Counted from the stretch's first letter, positions 26,566 to 36,483 are shown. The stretch is 64,000 nucleotides of DNA from Verrucomicrobiota bacterium (GCA_016235595.1 JACRJX010000008.1:231092-295091); one strand, 5' to 3'. Notes: generated by a model from the letters alone, not told the origin. Program-made: numbers and translations.

Positions 26566-29500
26566 ATGATTGCTCACCGGCAAGCCTTCGCGTTTTTTGC
26601 CTGGGTTGTTCTCACCGTGGCCACGGTGGTGGCGCCGTGTGCTGCCGCACTCGATTCGACTGTGAGGTGGATCTGGTATCCGGAGCGCGCGGGGAGCGAC
26701 TGCGTGGGTGAATCGCGTTTTTTCAGGAAGGTCTTCTCGCTTCCGGAGGCGCCGGCGGCGGCGACGCTGACCCTGGTGGTTGACGATCGGTTCGAGGCGT
26801 TCGTGAACGGCGAGGCGGTCAAGAAGACGGCAGGCAAGCGCAACGCGTGGGACGTAAGCACGCTGCTGAGGCCCGGCGAGAACCTGATAGCCATCAAGGG
26901 CTACAATGCAACCGGGGCGGCTGGAGCCATTGCCACACTGGAGGTCCGGCTGGCGTCGGGCAAAGAGATGCGCGTGGTCACCGACGCCTCATGGCGCACC
27001 GCACGGGAAGGTTTGCAGGGGTGGAACCGCCCTGGGTTCGATGATCGGGTCTGGAAGCCGGCGCAGGAGATTGGCGATGCTTTCGCGCCGCCGTGGCACG
27101 CCCTCCACTACGGCGGCGAGGACTGCGCCACGCCTGCAGAACGACAGGCGCGAGACGAACGTCTGCAACGCGAGCGCCGCGAGGTTGAGGCGGCCATTGC
27201 GTTCCTGGCAAAGCAGCCTCCATCGCGGGCGAAGGTGATCTTCCGCCGGGGCTGGCCCCTGTTGGAGGTGGATGGGCAGGTGGTTCCATCGCTTCTCTAT
27301 AGCCCCCGGGACATCGACCCGGATACGCCGGAGGGCGCGGCTCTCATCCGGCAGTTCCGGGAGGCGGGTTTCCATCTTTATCATCTCGACGCGAGGCTGG
27401 CACCCGCGTGGCAGGCAGCCGGACGCTTCGACTTTTCCGCGTGGGACCGGCTCCTGAACAAGGTCCTGGCGCTCGACCCGGAGGCTCGGATCATTCTGGG
27501 CATCCGTCTGGACGCGCCCAAGTGGTGGATGGAGAGTCACAAGGAGGAATGGGTCGGTTATGCCACGGGCCCCGCGCAATCGGATGCGGATCAGATCGCC
27601 CGCTATCGAGCCGCTTCCATGGCCTCCGAGGTGTGGATGCGAGAGACAGGCGAGGCGTTGCGGGCCGGATTGCGGCACCTCGAGTCTCTGCCGTGCGGGA
27701 AACGCGTCGTCGGCTACCAGCCGAACTATGGTGTTTACTGCGAGTGGCACTACTACGGGATGGCCAACGACATGCCGGACACGGGGTCGGCGATGACGCA
27801 GCGATTCCGCGCCTGGCTGCGCGCGACGTACAAGGATGCAGCCGCTCTCCGCGACGCTTGGAAAGACCCTGCCGTTACTTTTGAGAATGCAACCGTGCCG
27901 GGACGCGAAGCGCGTTTGCGCACAGCGCAGTTCATCTTTCGCGATCCAGCGACGGTCGACCGGCACACGATCGATTACTACCAATGCCATCAACGAGCGG
28001 TTGCCGACTGCCTGCTGCACTACTGCCGCGTCGTCAAGGAGGAGACGAAGGAGCGCGCGCTCACTGGGGCTTGGTATGGCTACCACTTCGGCATGAGGTT
28101 CCCGCCGGAAGGCTGGCACCTCCTCCTGGGCGAGATCCTCAAATCGCCCCTTGTGGACTTTCTCAGTTCTCCCTACTGCTACGACGGCGATGCCCGCGGC
28201 ATCGGAGGCGACGGCCGGATACGGACTGTGGGAGAGAGCCTGCGCCTGCACGGGAAGCTTCATCTTTATGAGGCGGACACGCGCACACATCTGGCCGAGG
28301 ATGAGATCGTGCAGGCGCGCACTCGTGACGAGACCATTGCGTGTGTGCGGCGCGAAGCCGGGCACGCCCTGATCCGCGGCAGCGGCCTCTGGTGGGTGGA
28401 CTTCGGCGCGGCCCATGGCAAAGGATGGTTCAACGATCCCGATGTGATGGCGGAGCTGACTCGGCTCAGAAACATCGCTGCCGCCGCACGGGCGTGGGAC
28501 GGCTCCTCCGCCAGCGAGGTGGCGCTCGTCTGCGACTCGAAGAGCATGAGTTATCTGGGCTATCCTCCGACCCTCGGCTACAAGCTGATCACTGGCGTCT
28601 ACACAGAACTCTGCCGCACCGGCGCGCCGTTTGATACCATCCTGCTCGACGACATTGGAAACACTGGCCTGCCGGACTATCGCGTTTACATCTTCCTGAA
28701 CTGTTTTTGCCTGGATGCCGCCGAACGCGCGCGCATCGCACAGGTCGTGCGCCAAAAGGGAAAGACTGCCGTCTGGTTCTATGGAGCGGGATTCCTCCGG
28801 CCGGAGGGCGCATCGGTAAAAAACCTGTCCGACCTGACCGGCATGCAGATGGAGGTCATGCCCGTGCGGGCTGCCCAAGTCGCCGAGATGCGGGATACAA
28901 GTAATGCGCTGGCGGCATCGCTCCCAAAAATCACGCGGACCAAAGTGGAAGTCCAGTCATCCGAGGTGCTCGGGGCGGCGTCCGACCCTGCGCTCTGGCG
29001 GAATCTGCGGTCGGCTGCCGTGATGAAGAAAGAGTTCGAACACCATTCACTCGACCGCGAGAAGAACGTGACTGTCTGGCGGTTTCGCCTTCGCGAGAAA
29101 CATTGGACCGACATTCAATGCCTGACGCCGTTGCCGCATTGCGATGCGCTTGGCTTGAGCGTGCGCGCTCCGGAGAAGCCATTCACTTTTCAAATCGATC
29201 TGGTCGATGCGAAGGGCATTCCATGGAGCGCCCCGTTCGTCGTGGTTGAGAGCCGCGAGTGGCGGACGCTGTCATTTCCGATTGCGGACTTCCGTCTCGC
29301 TGCCTACGCCCGCGAGCGCGCCGATGCGCCGCAGTTCCCCATCAAGGCAGTCAAGCTCGTGGCCGAGATGATGCAGCCGGGCATCGACTACGCCCTCGAT
29401 ATCGGTGATGTGACCGCGCAGAAGGGGCCGAGCCGGTCGCAACAAGTGGCTGTGATGGGCGACGACGGTTTGAATGAAGGCCCGGTATTTGCCGTCACCG

Positions 29501-29871
29501 ACCCAGACGCCACCGTGCTTGGCGATCTGGTGCATCGCGACCGGCGCTATGGTGTGCTGGCGGAGCGGCGCTTCGCGAACTGGACATCGTTGGTCGTCTC
29601 CCTGCCTTTCGCATCCCGCGAGTTTCTGGCCGCCCTGCTGGACCGCACGGGCGTCCATCGCTATCTGGACGGCACGAAGGACGTGCTACTGGCCAACAAG
29701 TCGCTCCTGCTCATCCACACTCGCGAAGGTGGCACGAAAACCGTGCGCCTTCACGGGTCAGAAGCACTCACCGACTTGACGACCGGCGAGACACTCCGGC
29801 CTCGGAACGGCTCCGTGGCGGTGGAGATGGCCCCGGGCTCCACGCGTCTCTTCCACCGAATTGGTAATTAG
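26566..29871 (+). CDS. Large exported glycosidase-like protein (GH42-like TIM barrel with accessory domains)
   Basis: 1101 residues from ATG 26566, where a signal peptide begins (MIAHRQAFAFFAWVVL, cleavage near CAAAL). Residues about 25-150 are a jelly-roll carbohydrate-binding domain (WIWYPE, VDDRFEAFVNGEAV, GENLIAIKGYN). Residues about 230-620 look like a TIM barrel of the GH42 beta-galactosidase type, with YQPNYGVYCEWHYYG carrying a candidate acid/base Glu and a beta-galactosidase-like trimerisation domain after it (VYIFLNCFCLDAAER). A beta-rich module and a final domain follow. It probably degrades a plant- or algal-type polysaccharide. The family call is tentative. Confidence 0.6.
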   Translation: MIAHRQAFAFFAWVVLTVATVVAPCAAALDSTVRWIWYPERAGSDCVGESRFFRKVFSLPEAPAAATLTLVVDDRFEAFVNGEAVKKTAGKRNAWDVSTLLRPGENLIAIKGYNATGAAGAIATLEVRLASGKEMRVVTDASWRTAREGLQGWNRPGFDDRVWKPAQEIGDAFAPPWHALHYGGEDCATPAERQARDERLQRERREVEAAIAFLAKQPPSRAKVIFRRGWPLLEVDGQVVPSLLYSPRDIDPDTPEGAALIRQFREAGFHLYHLDARLAPAWQAAGRFDFSAWDRLLNKVLALDPEARIILGIRLDAPKWWMESHKEEWVGYATGPAQSDADQIARYRAASMASEVWMRETGEALRAGLRHLESLPCGKRVVGYQPNYGVYCEWHYYGMANDMPDTGSAMTQRFRAWLRATYKDAAALRDAWKDPAVTFENATVPGREARLRTAQFIFRDPATVDRHTIDYYQCHQRAVADCLLHYCRVVKEETKERALTGAWYGYHFGMRFPPEGWHLLLGEILKSPLVDFLSSPYCYDGDARGIGGDGRIRTVGESLRLHGKLHLYEADTRTHLAEDEIVQARTRDETIACVRREAGHALIRGSGLWWVDFGAAHGKGWFNDPDVMAELTRLRNIAAAARAWDGSSASEVALVCDSKSMSYLGYPPTLGYKLITGVYTELCRTGAPFDTILLDDIGNTGLPDYRVYIFLNCFCLDAAERARIAQVVRQKGKTAVWFYGAGFLRPEGASVKNLSDLTGMQMEVMPVRAAQVAEMRDTSNALAASLPKITRTKVEVQSSEVLGAASDPALWRNLRSAAVMKKEFEHHSLDREKNVTVWRFRLREKHWTDIQCLTPLPHCDALGLSVRAPEKPFTFQIDLVDAKGIPWSAPFVVVESREWRTLSFPIADFRLAAYARERADAPQFPIKAVKLVAEMMQPGIDYALDIGDVTAQKGPSRSQQVAVMGDDGLNEGPVFAVTDPDATVLGDLVHRDRRYGVLAERRFANWTSLVVSLPFASREFLAALLDRTGVHRYLDGTKDVLLANKSLLLIHTREGGTKTVRLHGSEALTDLTTGETLRPRNGSVAVEMAPGSTRLFHRIGN

Positions 29872-29940
29872 TATCGTGTTCGAGAACAGGTGATCAACGG
29901 GTCACTTTGAATTCGCCGTCATCCTGAATCATTTCCGGAA

Positions 29941-30108
29941 TCATCCTCCTGAGTTTGTTCTGACCCGAATGGGTTGTCCGCCCAACAACACTCCGAGCAG
30001 CTTCACCGCGCTCGCACGGTTGGGCGTAACATCATATGCCAACGTCACCAATTCACCCAAGGTCCACAGGCTGCCTGCGCCATGTGCCGACTTCTTCATC
30101 TTCTTCAT
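29941..30108 (-). CDS. Small hypothetical protein, 55 residues
   Basis: A 168-bp frame with an excellent ribosome site: GAGGAGA is placed six bases before the ATG at 30108. It encodes a Lys-rich start (MKKMKKSAHGAGSLW) and then a helical-looking LGELVTLAYDVT segment, with a short basic tail. It is not recognised. It lies alone in the 620-bp gap between the glycosidase gene and the ABC operon, is divergent from the latter, and is about 190 bp from structured-repeat copy 2. Reality rests on the ribosome site and amino-acid composition. Confidence 0.6.
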   Translation of the reverse strand: MKKMKKSAHGAGSLWTLGELVTLAYDVTPNRASAVKLLGVLLGGQPIRVRTNSGG

Positions 30109-30301
30109 CACCGTCTCCTCTTCGTTGATAATTTGTTTTGATCAATCGCTTCCTTGAAGAAGCAAGCAAGATGCCAAGCCGTTCCAAGCTCGAAATGCCC
30201 ATCTGGCAGCGCTCGTTGTGTGCAATATGTTCTCATTTTGACCCGCGACTGTTGAATTATTGACACACCTGCGAACCCTCCTCTTATTCGCCGCATCACC
30301 A

Positions 30302-30426
30302 CTTGCGAAATGAGCCAGTGGTGGCATATTAATTCAGCACAGAGTGAGAGCAAGGTTCCTGACGTGAAAGTCAGAACTAATAACTCGAACACTGTGCTAT
30401 TTTTTTACTCCACTGCATTTCACCCC
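30302..30426 (+). repeat. Dispersed structured repeat, copy 2
   Basis: Second copy of the element at 26297-26422, with CTTGCGAAA at the left, GGTGGCA, the AGCACAG / CTGTGCT palindrome (30336-30342 and 30392-30398), the inner GTTCCTGA / TCAGAAC hairpin and a run of seven T. It ends 65 bp before the ABC substrate-binding gene. Differences between copies are scattered substitutions with the palindrome arms kept. Confidence 0.75.
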
Positions 30427-30491
30427 TCCACGGCGAGAGTTGACGAAACCCGTGTCGCAGCACAACATCATCCTGCAAAGCAAATCCAGCG

Positions 30492-31490
30492 ATGATGAAG
30501 AGACGAGCCATCCTTACTGTGGTGCTGGTGTTGATCAGCGTATTCTGCGCAGGTGTCATCGTGACAAAAATACGCAAGCCGTCGCGCAGCACGTTTCATA
30601 TTGCGTTCAATGAGTGGGCTGGCTTCGCGCCCTTCTTTCTGGCGAAGGAGAAAGGCTATTTCGGCGACCTGCCGGTCGAGCTTCATTTCGTCGCGTCGGA
30701 AAGTGACAAACGCGCCGGCCTCCACAACGGGCGGTTCCAGATGATTTGCGAGACGATGGACATGTTTCAGAACGGCCGCAGTGCTGTTCCCTATCCCGGC
30801 CGGATCGTTTTCGCCGTTGATGAATCGTTCGGCGGTGATGGAGTCGTCGCCGCCAAGGGGATCCAGTCGCTCAAGGATCTCAAAGGCAGGGTGGCCGTTT
30901 CGGAACCGGGGCAGGCATCACACCTGGTCCTTCAATACTTGCTCCGCAAAGAAGGCATGACGCTGAAAGACGTGAAGCTCCGCGAGATGGAGTCGTCCGA
31001 CGCGGCCGCCGCTTTCGTTGCGGGCAAGGCCGATGTCGCCGCCACCTACGAGCCTTACCTCGGCAACGCGCTGCAAAAGCGCCCGGGTTCGCACTTGCTG
31101 GTGTCCAGCAAGGATCTGCCGGGCTTGATCGTGGATGTGGCAATCGTCAGCGACAAGACCCTGCAAACACGCGCCAGCGATGTCGCACGCATCTACGCCG
31201 GCTGGTGCAAGGCGGTTGAGTTTCTCGAAAAGAACCGCGCTGAAGCAATTGCTGTCATGGCCAAACCTTTTAAGATGACTCCGAAGAATTTCGAGGGCAG
31301 CGCATCCGGGCTGCGCTATTTCAGCCGCCAGCGAAACACCGAGTTGTTCGGCTCCGAGTCGAAACCGGGCGCCATCCAGGAGACGTTCAAGATGATCGGC
31401 GAAATCCTGCTGGCCAACGGCCTGACCAGAGCCGTGGACACACCAGCTTCGAAGATCGACCTCTCCGTCGTCGCCACCCCAATGCCATGA
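30492..31490 (+). CDS. ABC transporter substrate-binding protein (NMT1/SsuA-like)
   Basis: 332 residues; ATG codons at 30492 and 30495 are both possible. An N-terminal membrane segment (AILTVVLVLISVFCAGVIV) lacks a clear lipobox and may stay as an anchor. The mature part is a type-II periplasmic binding protein of the NMT1/SsuA type: FNEWAGFAPFFLAKEKGYF, the GRFQMICETMDMF region, LKDLKGRVAVSEPGQASH and DVAATYEPYL. Relatives bind nitrate, sulfonates or pyrimidine precursors. It starts the operon with the fused permease and the ATPase, yet belongs to a different binding-protein family from the domains fused to that permease. Confidence 0.85.
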   Translation: MMKRRAILTVVLVLISVFCAGVIVTKIRKPSRSTFHIAFNEWAGFAPFFLAKEKGYFGDLPVELHFVASESDKRAGLHNGRFQMICETMDMFQNGRSAVPYPGRIVFAVDESFGGDGVVAAKGIQSLKDLKGRVAVSEPGQASHLVLQYLLRKEGMTLKDVKLREMESSDAAAAFVAGKADVAATYEPYLGNALQKRPGSHLLVSSKDLPGLIVDVAIVSDKTLQTRASDVARIYAGWCKAVEFLEKNRAEAIAVMAKPFKMTPKNFEGSASGLRYFSRQRNTELFGSESKPGAIQETFKMIGEILLANGLTRAVDTPASKIDLSVVATPMP

Positions 31491-31573
31491 GCGACTCTGA
31501 GGCCAGACATGATACGCTTGAAACGCGGAAGAGCCGCAGGAACTGAACTGTTTTCAATTTCACCAGAAACACC

Positions 31574-33853
31574 ATGAAGAGACACCTGCATTTACCGGTT
31601 CTTTTAATCCTCCTTTCTTTGATCGGATGCGGCGAAAAAGAAACGACCATTACCAAGCTCGCCGACCTTTCCGGGGGCAAGACTTTTGCCGTTGTCACCG
31701 GGACCGTCGTCGACCAGTTCGTCCGCAAGCGGTTTCCCGATGCGAAGCTCGAGTACTACAACAGCGCGCTCGACTGTGCCCTTGCCGTCCAAGGCGGCAA
31801 GGCCGACGCGGGCGCGTATGACCTTCCGATCCTGAAAAACATCGCCGCCCGCACCGAGGGGCTTTGGGTCCTTCCGGAACTCATCGAGGGCGACCAGTAC
31901 GGCTTCGGTTTCCAGAAGACTGACACCGCGCTGAAGCGGGCGGTTGACGGCGTGCTGGCCGAATTGAAGGCCAACGGCACCTACGCCGACATGATGAAAC
32001 GCTGGTTCCCCGACAAGGGGAAGCCCGCACCCATGCCGGATATCCCGTTGACCGGCGCCAACGGTGTGCTGCGATTCGGGACGGCTGCGGTCACCGAGCC
32101 GATGTCGTTCGTCGATGCCAGTCGCAAGGTGGTGGGATTCGACGTCGAATTTGCCGCGAGGGTGGCCCAGAAGCTTGGCAAGCGGCTGGAGATCACCGAC
32201 ATGGAGTTCGGCGCCATGCTGCCCGCCTTGATCGCCGGCAAGGTCGACATGATCGGCGCGGGCCTCTCCATCACCGAGGAGCGCGCCAAACGAATCCTCT
32301 ATTCCGAGAGTTATTATCCCAGCGGAATCGCCGCAGTGGTGCGTGCCGGGGCCAATGTCGCGCCGGACCCGTCAACCGCGAAGATGCGGGAGTCCAAAGA
32401 CATCAGCGACAAGACCATCGGCGTGCTGCTGGGTTCCGTGTATGACGGCTATGCCACCCGCAACTACCCGAAGGCAAAAATCCTGCAGTACCATTCCGTC
32501 TCCGACACGCTCATCGCTCTCAACTCGGGCAAGATCGATGTCATCTTCACGGACCAATCCGGGGTGCCCGACATACTGAAGGCCAATCCCGAGCTGGGAA
32601 TCCTGGCCAAGGACCTCTTCAGCGTCCCCATCGGCGCCGGTTTCAATCGCGAACAAGGCGCGCTTCGCAAACAGTTCAACGCGTTCCTAAAGGAGATCAA
32701 GTCCAACGGCATCTACGCCGATATGGTCAGTCGCTGGATGGAAAAGGGCATCATGGAGATGCCCAGGATTGAAAGTTCCAAGAAGAACGGCGTCCTGCGC
32801 GCAGGCGTGGTCAACGACCTCGGCATGCCCTTCGGGCTGATCAAGGACGGACAGCTCATCGGGTTCGACATCGAGCTGTCCTCCCGCTTCGCCGCCTACA
32901 CCGGGCGCGAATACCAGCCAGTGCCCCTGCAGTTCGGCAGCCTCATCGCCTCCATTTCAGTCAACAAGATCGACATCATCACCGCCTCCATGTTCATCAC
33001 GCCGGAGCGGAAAAAGACGATCGATTTCAGCGACCCGTATTGCGAATCGGGAGTCAGCATCCTCGCTCGCAACGACAGGATTGAGCGGGCATCGACCGGA
33101 CGGATGTCCTCCGCGGATGGCCAGGCCGCTCCGGCACGCAAGTCCTTCTTCAAACAGGTGGCCGACAGTTTCCACAGCAACATCGTCCTCGAGGACCGCT
33201 ACCTCCTGATCATCGACGGGCTCAAACTCACCATCCTCATTTCCATCTTCGCCGCCGTGTTGGGCACGATCCTGGGCGGACTGGTCTGCTTCATGCGCAT
33301 GTCGAAGAACGTCTTCCTCTCCCGCGCCGCCGCGCTCTACATCTCGCTGCTGCGCGGCACTCCGGTGCTGGTGCTTCTGATGATCATCTACTACATCGTC
33401 TTCGCCTCGGTGAACATCGACCCTGCCATCGTGGCCGTCCTGGCCTTCGGGCTGAACTTCGCGGCCTACGTGTCGGAAATGTTCCGCACCTCCATCCAGA
33501 GCGTTGACCAGGGACAAAAGGAAGCCGGCATTGCGGGCGGGTTCACCCGGGTGCAGACCTTCATCTACATCATCTTCCCACAGGCCCTGCGCCACCTGCT
33601 GCCCGTGTACAAGGGCGAGTTCATCTCGCTGGTGAAGATGACCTCGATCGTCGGCTACATCGCCGTGCAGGACCTGACCAAGGCCAGCGACATCATCCGC
33701 AGCCGCACATTCGACGCCTTCTTCCCACTGATCATGGCCGCCGCGATTTACCTGCTGCTCGCCTGGCTCCTCACGTGGGCGTTGACCGCCGTCGAGATAT
33801 CCGTCGATCCAAAACGCAGAACCATCAAACCGTTGCCGGAGGCCAATCGATGA
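31574..33853 (+). CDS. ABC amino-acid-type transporter: half-whole-half array of SBP_bac_3 domains fused to permease
   Basis: 759 residues with a lipobox ending at Cys19 (LIGCG). Residues about 25-147 match only the second half of an SBP_bac_3 domain ([15 protein letters not shown] to [15 protein letters not shown]). Residues 164-391 are one complete domain. Residues 406-502 match only the first half ([13 protein letters not shown] to [11 protein letters not shown]). A His/Glu-type ABC permease with several helices follows (about 540-750), including the [21 protein letters not shown] coupling loop. It should be an importer for a polar amino-acid-like solute. The two half domains could pair to form a second binding site. 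Its stop overlaps the ATPase start. Confidence 0.88.
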   Translation: MKRHLHLPVLLILLSLIGCGEKETTITKLADLSGGKTFAVVTGTVVDQFVRKRFPDAKLEYYNSALDCALAVQGGKADAGAYDLPILKNIAARTEGLWVLPELIEGDQYGFGFQKTDTALKRAVDGVLAELKANGTYADMMKRWFPDKGKPAPMPDIPLTGANGVLRFGTAAVTEPMSFVDASRKVVGFDVEFAARVAQKLGKRLEITDMEFGAMLPALIAGKVDMIGAGLSITEERAKRILYSESYYPSGIAAVVRAGANVAPDPSTAKMRESKDISDKTIGVLLGSVYDGYATRNYPKAKILQYHSVSDTLIALNSGKIDVIFTDQSGVPDILKANPELGILAKDLFSVPIGAGFNREQGALRKQFNAFLKEIKSNGIYADMVSRWMEKGIMEMPRIESSKKNGVLRAGVVNDLGMPFGLIKDGQLIGFDIELSSRFAAYTGREYQPVPLQFGSLIASISVNKIDIITASMFITPERKKTIDFSDPYCESGVSILARNDRIERASTGRMSSADGQAAPARKSFFKQVADSFHSNIVLEDRYLLIIDGLKLTILISIFAAVLGTILGGLVCFMRMSKNVFLSRAAALYISLLRGTPVLVLLMIIYYIVFASVNIDPAIVAVLAFGLNFAAYVSEMFRTSIQSVDQGQKEAGIAGGFTRVQTFIYIIFPQALRHLLPVYKGEFISLVKMTSIVGYIAVQDLTKASDIIRSRTFDAFFPLIMAAAIYLLLAWLLTWALTAVEISVDPKRRTIKPLPEANR

Positions 33854-34932
33854 TCCAAGTCAGAAACCTTTCAAAACACTTCGGCAACCTGGTGGTCCTG
33901 AAGGACGTCAGCGCCGACATACGCAAAGGCGAGGTGATCTCCGTCATCGGTCCGTCGGGAACCGGCAAGAGCACTTTCCTGCGCTGCTTGAACCTGCTCG
34001 AAACGCCCACTGGCGGCTCGATCGAGATCGACGGCATCCCGCTGCTCGCCAAGGGAACCCACGTGCCCAAAGTGCGCCAGAAAATGGGCATGGTGTTCCA
34101 GTCGTTCAATCTCTACCAGCACCTCACCGTCCTCGAAAACCTCACCATCGGCCCGATCAAGTTGCAGGGCCGCAAGAAGGCCGATGCGCAGCAGAAGGGC
34201 ATGGCACTGCTCAAGCTCGTCGGACTCGCCGAAAAAGCGCACAGTTTCCCCGATGAAATCTCGGGCGGGCAAAAGCAGCGCGTGGCCATCGCCCGCTGCA
34301 TGGCCATGGAACCCGAAATCCTCCTGTTCGACGAGCCCACCTCGGCCCTCGACCCCACGATGGTGAGCGAAGTGCTCGCGGTCATCCGCCGCCTGGCCCG
34401 CGAAGGAATGACCATGGTGATCGTCACCCACGAAATGGAATTCGCCCGCACCATATCGAGCCGCGTGTTCTACATGGACGAGGGGCTTATCTACGAAGAG
34501 GGCACCCCCGCGCAGATCTTCGACCATCCGCAGAAAGCGAAGACCCGCGCATTCATCCATCGCATTCGCAGTTTCGAGCGCCGGATCATCAGCCCCGATT
34601 ACGACCTCTACGCCGTGCAGGCCGAAATGGGAACCTTCTGCGAAAAGCACATGCTGCCCAAGGAAGTCACCGCCCACGTGATCCACATCACGGAAGAGGT
34701 GCTCACGCTGCAGCGCGATTTCACCGACATCCGGCTGAGCCTCTCCTATTCCGAGAAGGACGGCAGCCTGAGGCTCGGCTGCAAGAGCGCCGGCGCGCCC
34801 TACAACCCGCTTGACGAGGCGCGCGAGGAGGATGAGATCGCCGTCCGGCTCATCAAAGGGCTCTGCTCCGCCTCGGAATACCGGCTCGAAGAGGGCATGA
34901 ACGTGCTGACGCTGAAGATGAAGGCGAAGTAG
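33850..34932 (+). CDS. ABC transporter ATP-binding protein (GlnQ type) with RsbW-like C-terminal domain
   Basis: 360 residues from ATG 33850, overlapping the permease stop (ATGA). Residues 1-245 are a polar-amino-acid ABC ATPase: Walker A GPSGTGKS (34-41), Q-loop MVFQSFNLY, signature [15 protein letters not shown], Walker [14 protein letters not shown]. Residues about 250-360 are extra. They resemble the anti-sigma/GHKL ATPase fold of RsbW: a helix with ITEEVLTL where the Asn of the N-box is missing, a [10 protein letters not shown] loop, and [21 protein letters not shown] near the end. The domain is probably not an active kinase and may sense or regulate transport. Confidence 0.9.
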   Translation: MIQVRNLSKHFGNLVVLKDVSADIRKGEVISVIGPSGTGKSTFLRCLNLLETPTGGSIEIDGIPLLAKGTHVPKVRQKMGMVFQSFNLYQHLTVLENLTIGPIKLQGRKKADAQQKGMALLKLVGLAEKAHSFPDEISGGQKQRVAIARCMAMEPEILLFDEPTSALDPTMVSEVLAVIRRLAREGMTMVIVTHEMEFARTISSRVFYMDEGLIYEEGTPAQIFDHPQKAKTRAFIHRIRSFERRIISPDYDLYAVQAEMGTFCEKHMLPKEVTAHVIHITEEVLTLQRDFTDIRLSLSYSEKDGSLRLGCKSAGAPYNPLDEAREEDEIAVRLIKGLCSASEYRLEEGMNVLTLKMKAK

Positions 34933-35002
34933 GGGTTTTCCTGAGGCTGGCCGCTTGATTGCTTGCCAGCGCCATCAAAAGGCGCATAATGTCTATTGCA
35001 GT

Positions 35003-35079
35003 GCGCCCGTAGCTCAATTGGATAGAGCGTCGGCCTCCGGAGCCGAAGGCTGTGGGTTCAACTCCCGCCGGGCGCACCA
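35003..35079 (+). tRNA. tRNA-Arg (anticodon CCG)
   Basis: Full cloverleaf: acceptor GCGCCCG pairs with CGGGCGC, the anticodon stem TCGGC/GCCGA holds the loop CTCCGGA with anticodon CCG (reads CGG), the T arm has GGTTCAA, and CCA is encoded. Six T follow directly and may terminate the transcript. It sits at the left edge of the repeat-rich accessory tract, a common position for integrations. Confidence 0.95.
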
Positions 35080-35112
35080 GTTTTTTCTCGCGAGGCGCGT
35101 TCCATTTTCACC

Positions 35113-35340
35113 TTCCGACTGACCGCACTCTGACAGGATTGGCAGGATTCACAGGATGCGTTTTATCCTGTTCATCCTGTCCTCCGTTTTCCGACTGACC
35201 GCTGTTCTCAGCTTCTGGCTGACTTCTGTCCTCGATGGGGGAATCAGGTCTCGACCTCAGACATTCTTTTCATCACCTCCGCCATCGCCTGCTCGCGCCG
35301 GTCAAATATTGAATCCAAAGATGCGACCCCGACTTCTCGC
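35113..35340. repeat. ACAGGAT/ATCCTGT repeat plus transposase 3' remnant, copy 1
   Basis: Contains GACAGGAT, CAGGATT and ACAGGAT units facing ATCCTGT and ATCCTGTC (35131-35181), able to form a hairpin. It continues into a segment that, read on the minus strand, gives the coding-like tail DRREQAMAEVMKRMSEVET and a stop. The whole block is repeated at 39545-39790. The tail resembles the end of a REP-associated transposase or a gene tail carried with it. Confidence 0.75.
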
Positions 35341-35366
35341 GCTAGCTGCGTGTTTGGAAACATGTA

Positions 35367-35777
35367 TCATGGGCCTTCGACCATATCTCTTATTGCTTGG
35401 GAACTTTGCCGTAGAGGCTCCAGGATTTTTTTCTTAAATCCAGCTTGGTCTTTTACACGAATGCTCCCCGGATCGTCAGGGTACGCATTGAGATAAATCG
35501 TCCCCGGCGTCTTTCCTATTCGATGATCGCAATAGACATCAATGGATTTACCCACTGAATCGATGATGGTGATCATCATCGTTCCTCCATCATTATAGGA
35601 TACGAATGTTTCCACACCTTCTCGGCTAGTCTTTAATTTGACCGGAGGTACTACGCTAATTGCGCCTTCAATAAATGAGTTAGCATTAGTGTGAGTGATA
35701 CGTTGGCTAGAATCACATGCCTCGAACAATATTGCGCCCAACGAGCACACAACCAATAAATGGGAAACACGTTTCAT
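35367..35777 (-). CDS. Hypothetical lipoprotein
   Basis: 136 residues with a signal peptide and lipobox (MKRVSHLLVVCSLGAILFEAC). The mature part has a beta-rich centre (SYNDGGTMMITIIDSVGKSIDVYCDH) and a helical C-terminus (KKKILEPLRQSSQAIRDMV). No family recognised. By eye the gene is richer in A+T than the housekeeping genes on either side and lies between two transposase-related repeats, which suggests acquisition. It appears to be a single-gene unit. Confidence 0.65.
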   Translation of the reverse strand: MKRVSHLLVVCSLGAILFEACDSSQRITHTNANSFIEGAISVVPPVKLKTSREGVETFVSYNDGGTMMITIIDSVGKSIDVYCDHRIGKTPGTIYLNAYPDDPGSIRVKDQAGFKKKILEPLRQSSQAIRDMVEGP

Positions 35778-35815
35778 CTAGTTATGGTGGAAGATGGGGG
35801 TCAGGGGAAGATGGG

Positions 35816-36008
35816 GGGGGGCAGGTCTCAACATAAGACATTATTTCCGTTATCTCCGCCATCGCCTTCTGCAACGCTGTGCCCTCGACCACTCGATCCG
35901 CCAACCAGCTCGCAGCCGCCCGGCTGTTGCCACCGAACCTGAATTGTCCGTTCAACCTTCACTGTTCACCACCCAACCGTTCTTGGCTGATGTTGAGATC
36001 TGACACCG
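35816..36008 (-). mobile_element. Decayed RAYT-type element (3' part) between inverted ends
   Basis: GGTCTCAACATAAGACAT at the left and CTGATGTTGAGATCTGACACC at the right are inverted copies of the same end sequence. Between them the minus strand encodes a transposase-like tail (AAASWLADRVVEGTALQKAM, then a short helix and MSYVET stop). About 190 bp in length, so it cannot be autonomous. Confidence 0.55.
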
Positions 36009-36057
36009 TGTCCGCGGTGCAACGACGACCACCATTGTTTTGCTCGGTTCGTTGTAC

Positions 36058-36483
36058 TCATATCGCGAAGAATTCCCTTGCCAAGTCCGCGACTTTCGTC
36101 GTCAACCCTCGGCTCATCGCCTCACGTACAGACCGTTCCTGTGCATCAGAAAAAAGAAGGGGCGCCTTCAGATTTGTGGAGGCGCGGAGTAAGCCAATCG
36201 CAAGCTGAACTGCCTCGGACCTGATTGCGATGTCTTGATGAGTTGCCAAGTCAGCAAATATCTGCAAAACCTCGTTGGCGTTTTCCGGAAAGGCCATTCG
36301 GAAGACCATGTGGAGCGCATTGCGGAACTGGTTTGGGTTCAGTTGTTCGCCCCTTATGGCCTGCACTAGAAAGGCAAATGCGTCCCTACGGTTTTTCAGT
36401 TCAGGCGCCCAGTCGATAATTCCTGGCTGGTCCAACTGCCCAAGTAAATTCTCAGAAGAAAATGGCATAGTTTTAGTATCCAA
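36058..36483 (-). CDS. Hypothetical protein, helical
   Basis: 141 residues (a second ATG is five codons in). It has no signal peptide or membrane segment. The sequence is almost all helix-forming, with repeating pairs of helices such as FRNALHMVFRMAFP, VLQIFADLATHQD and AVQLAIGLLRA, reminiscent of an immunity or HEAT-like protein. Not recognised. It lies between a decayed transposase element on each side and appears to be a lone gene. Confidence 0.6.
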   Translation of the reverse strand: MDTKTMPFSSENLLGQLDQPGIIDWAPELKNRRDAFAFLVQAIRGEQLNPNQFRNALHMVFRMAFPENANEVLQIFADLATHQDIAIRSEAVQLAIGLLRASTNLKAPLLFSDAQERSVREAMSRGLTTKVADLAREFFAI

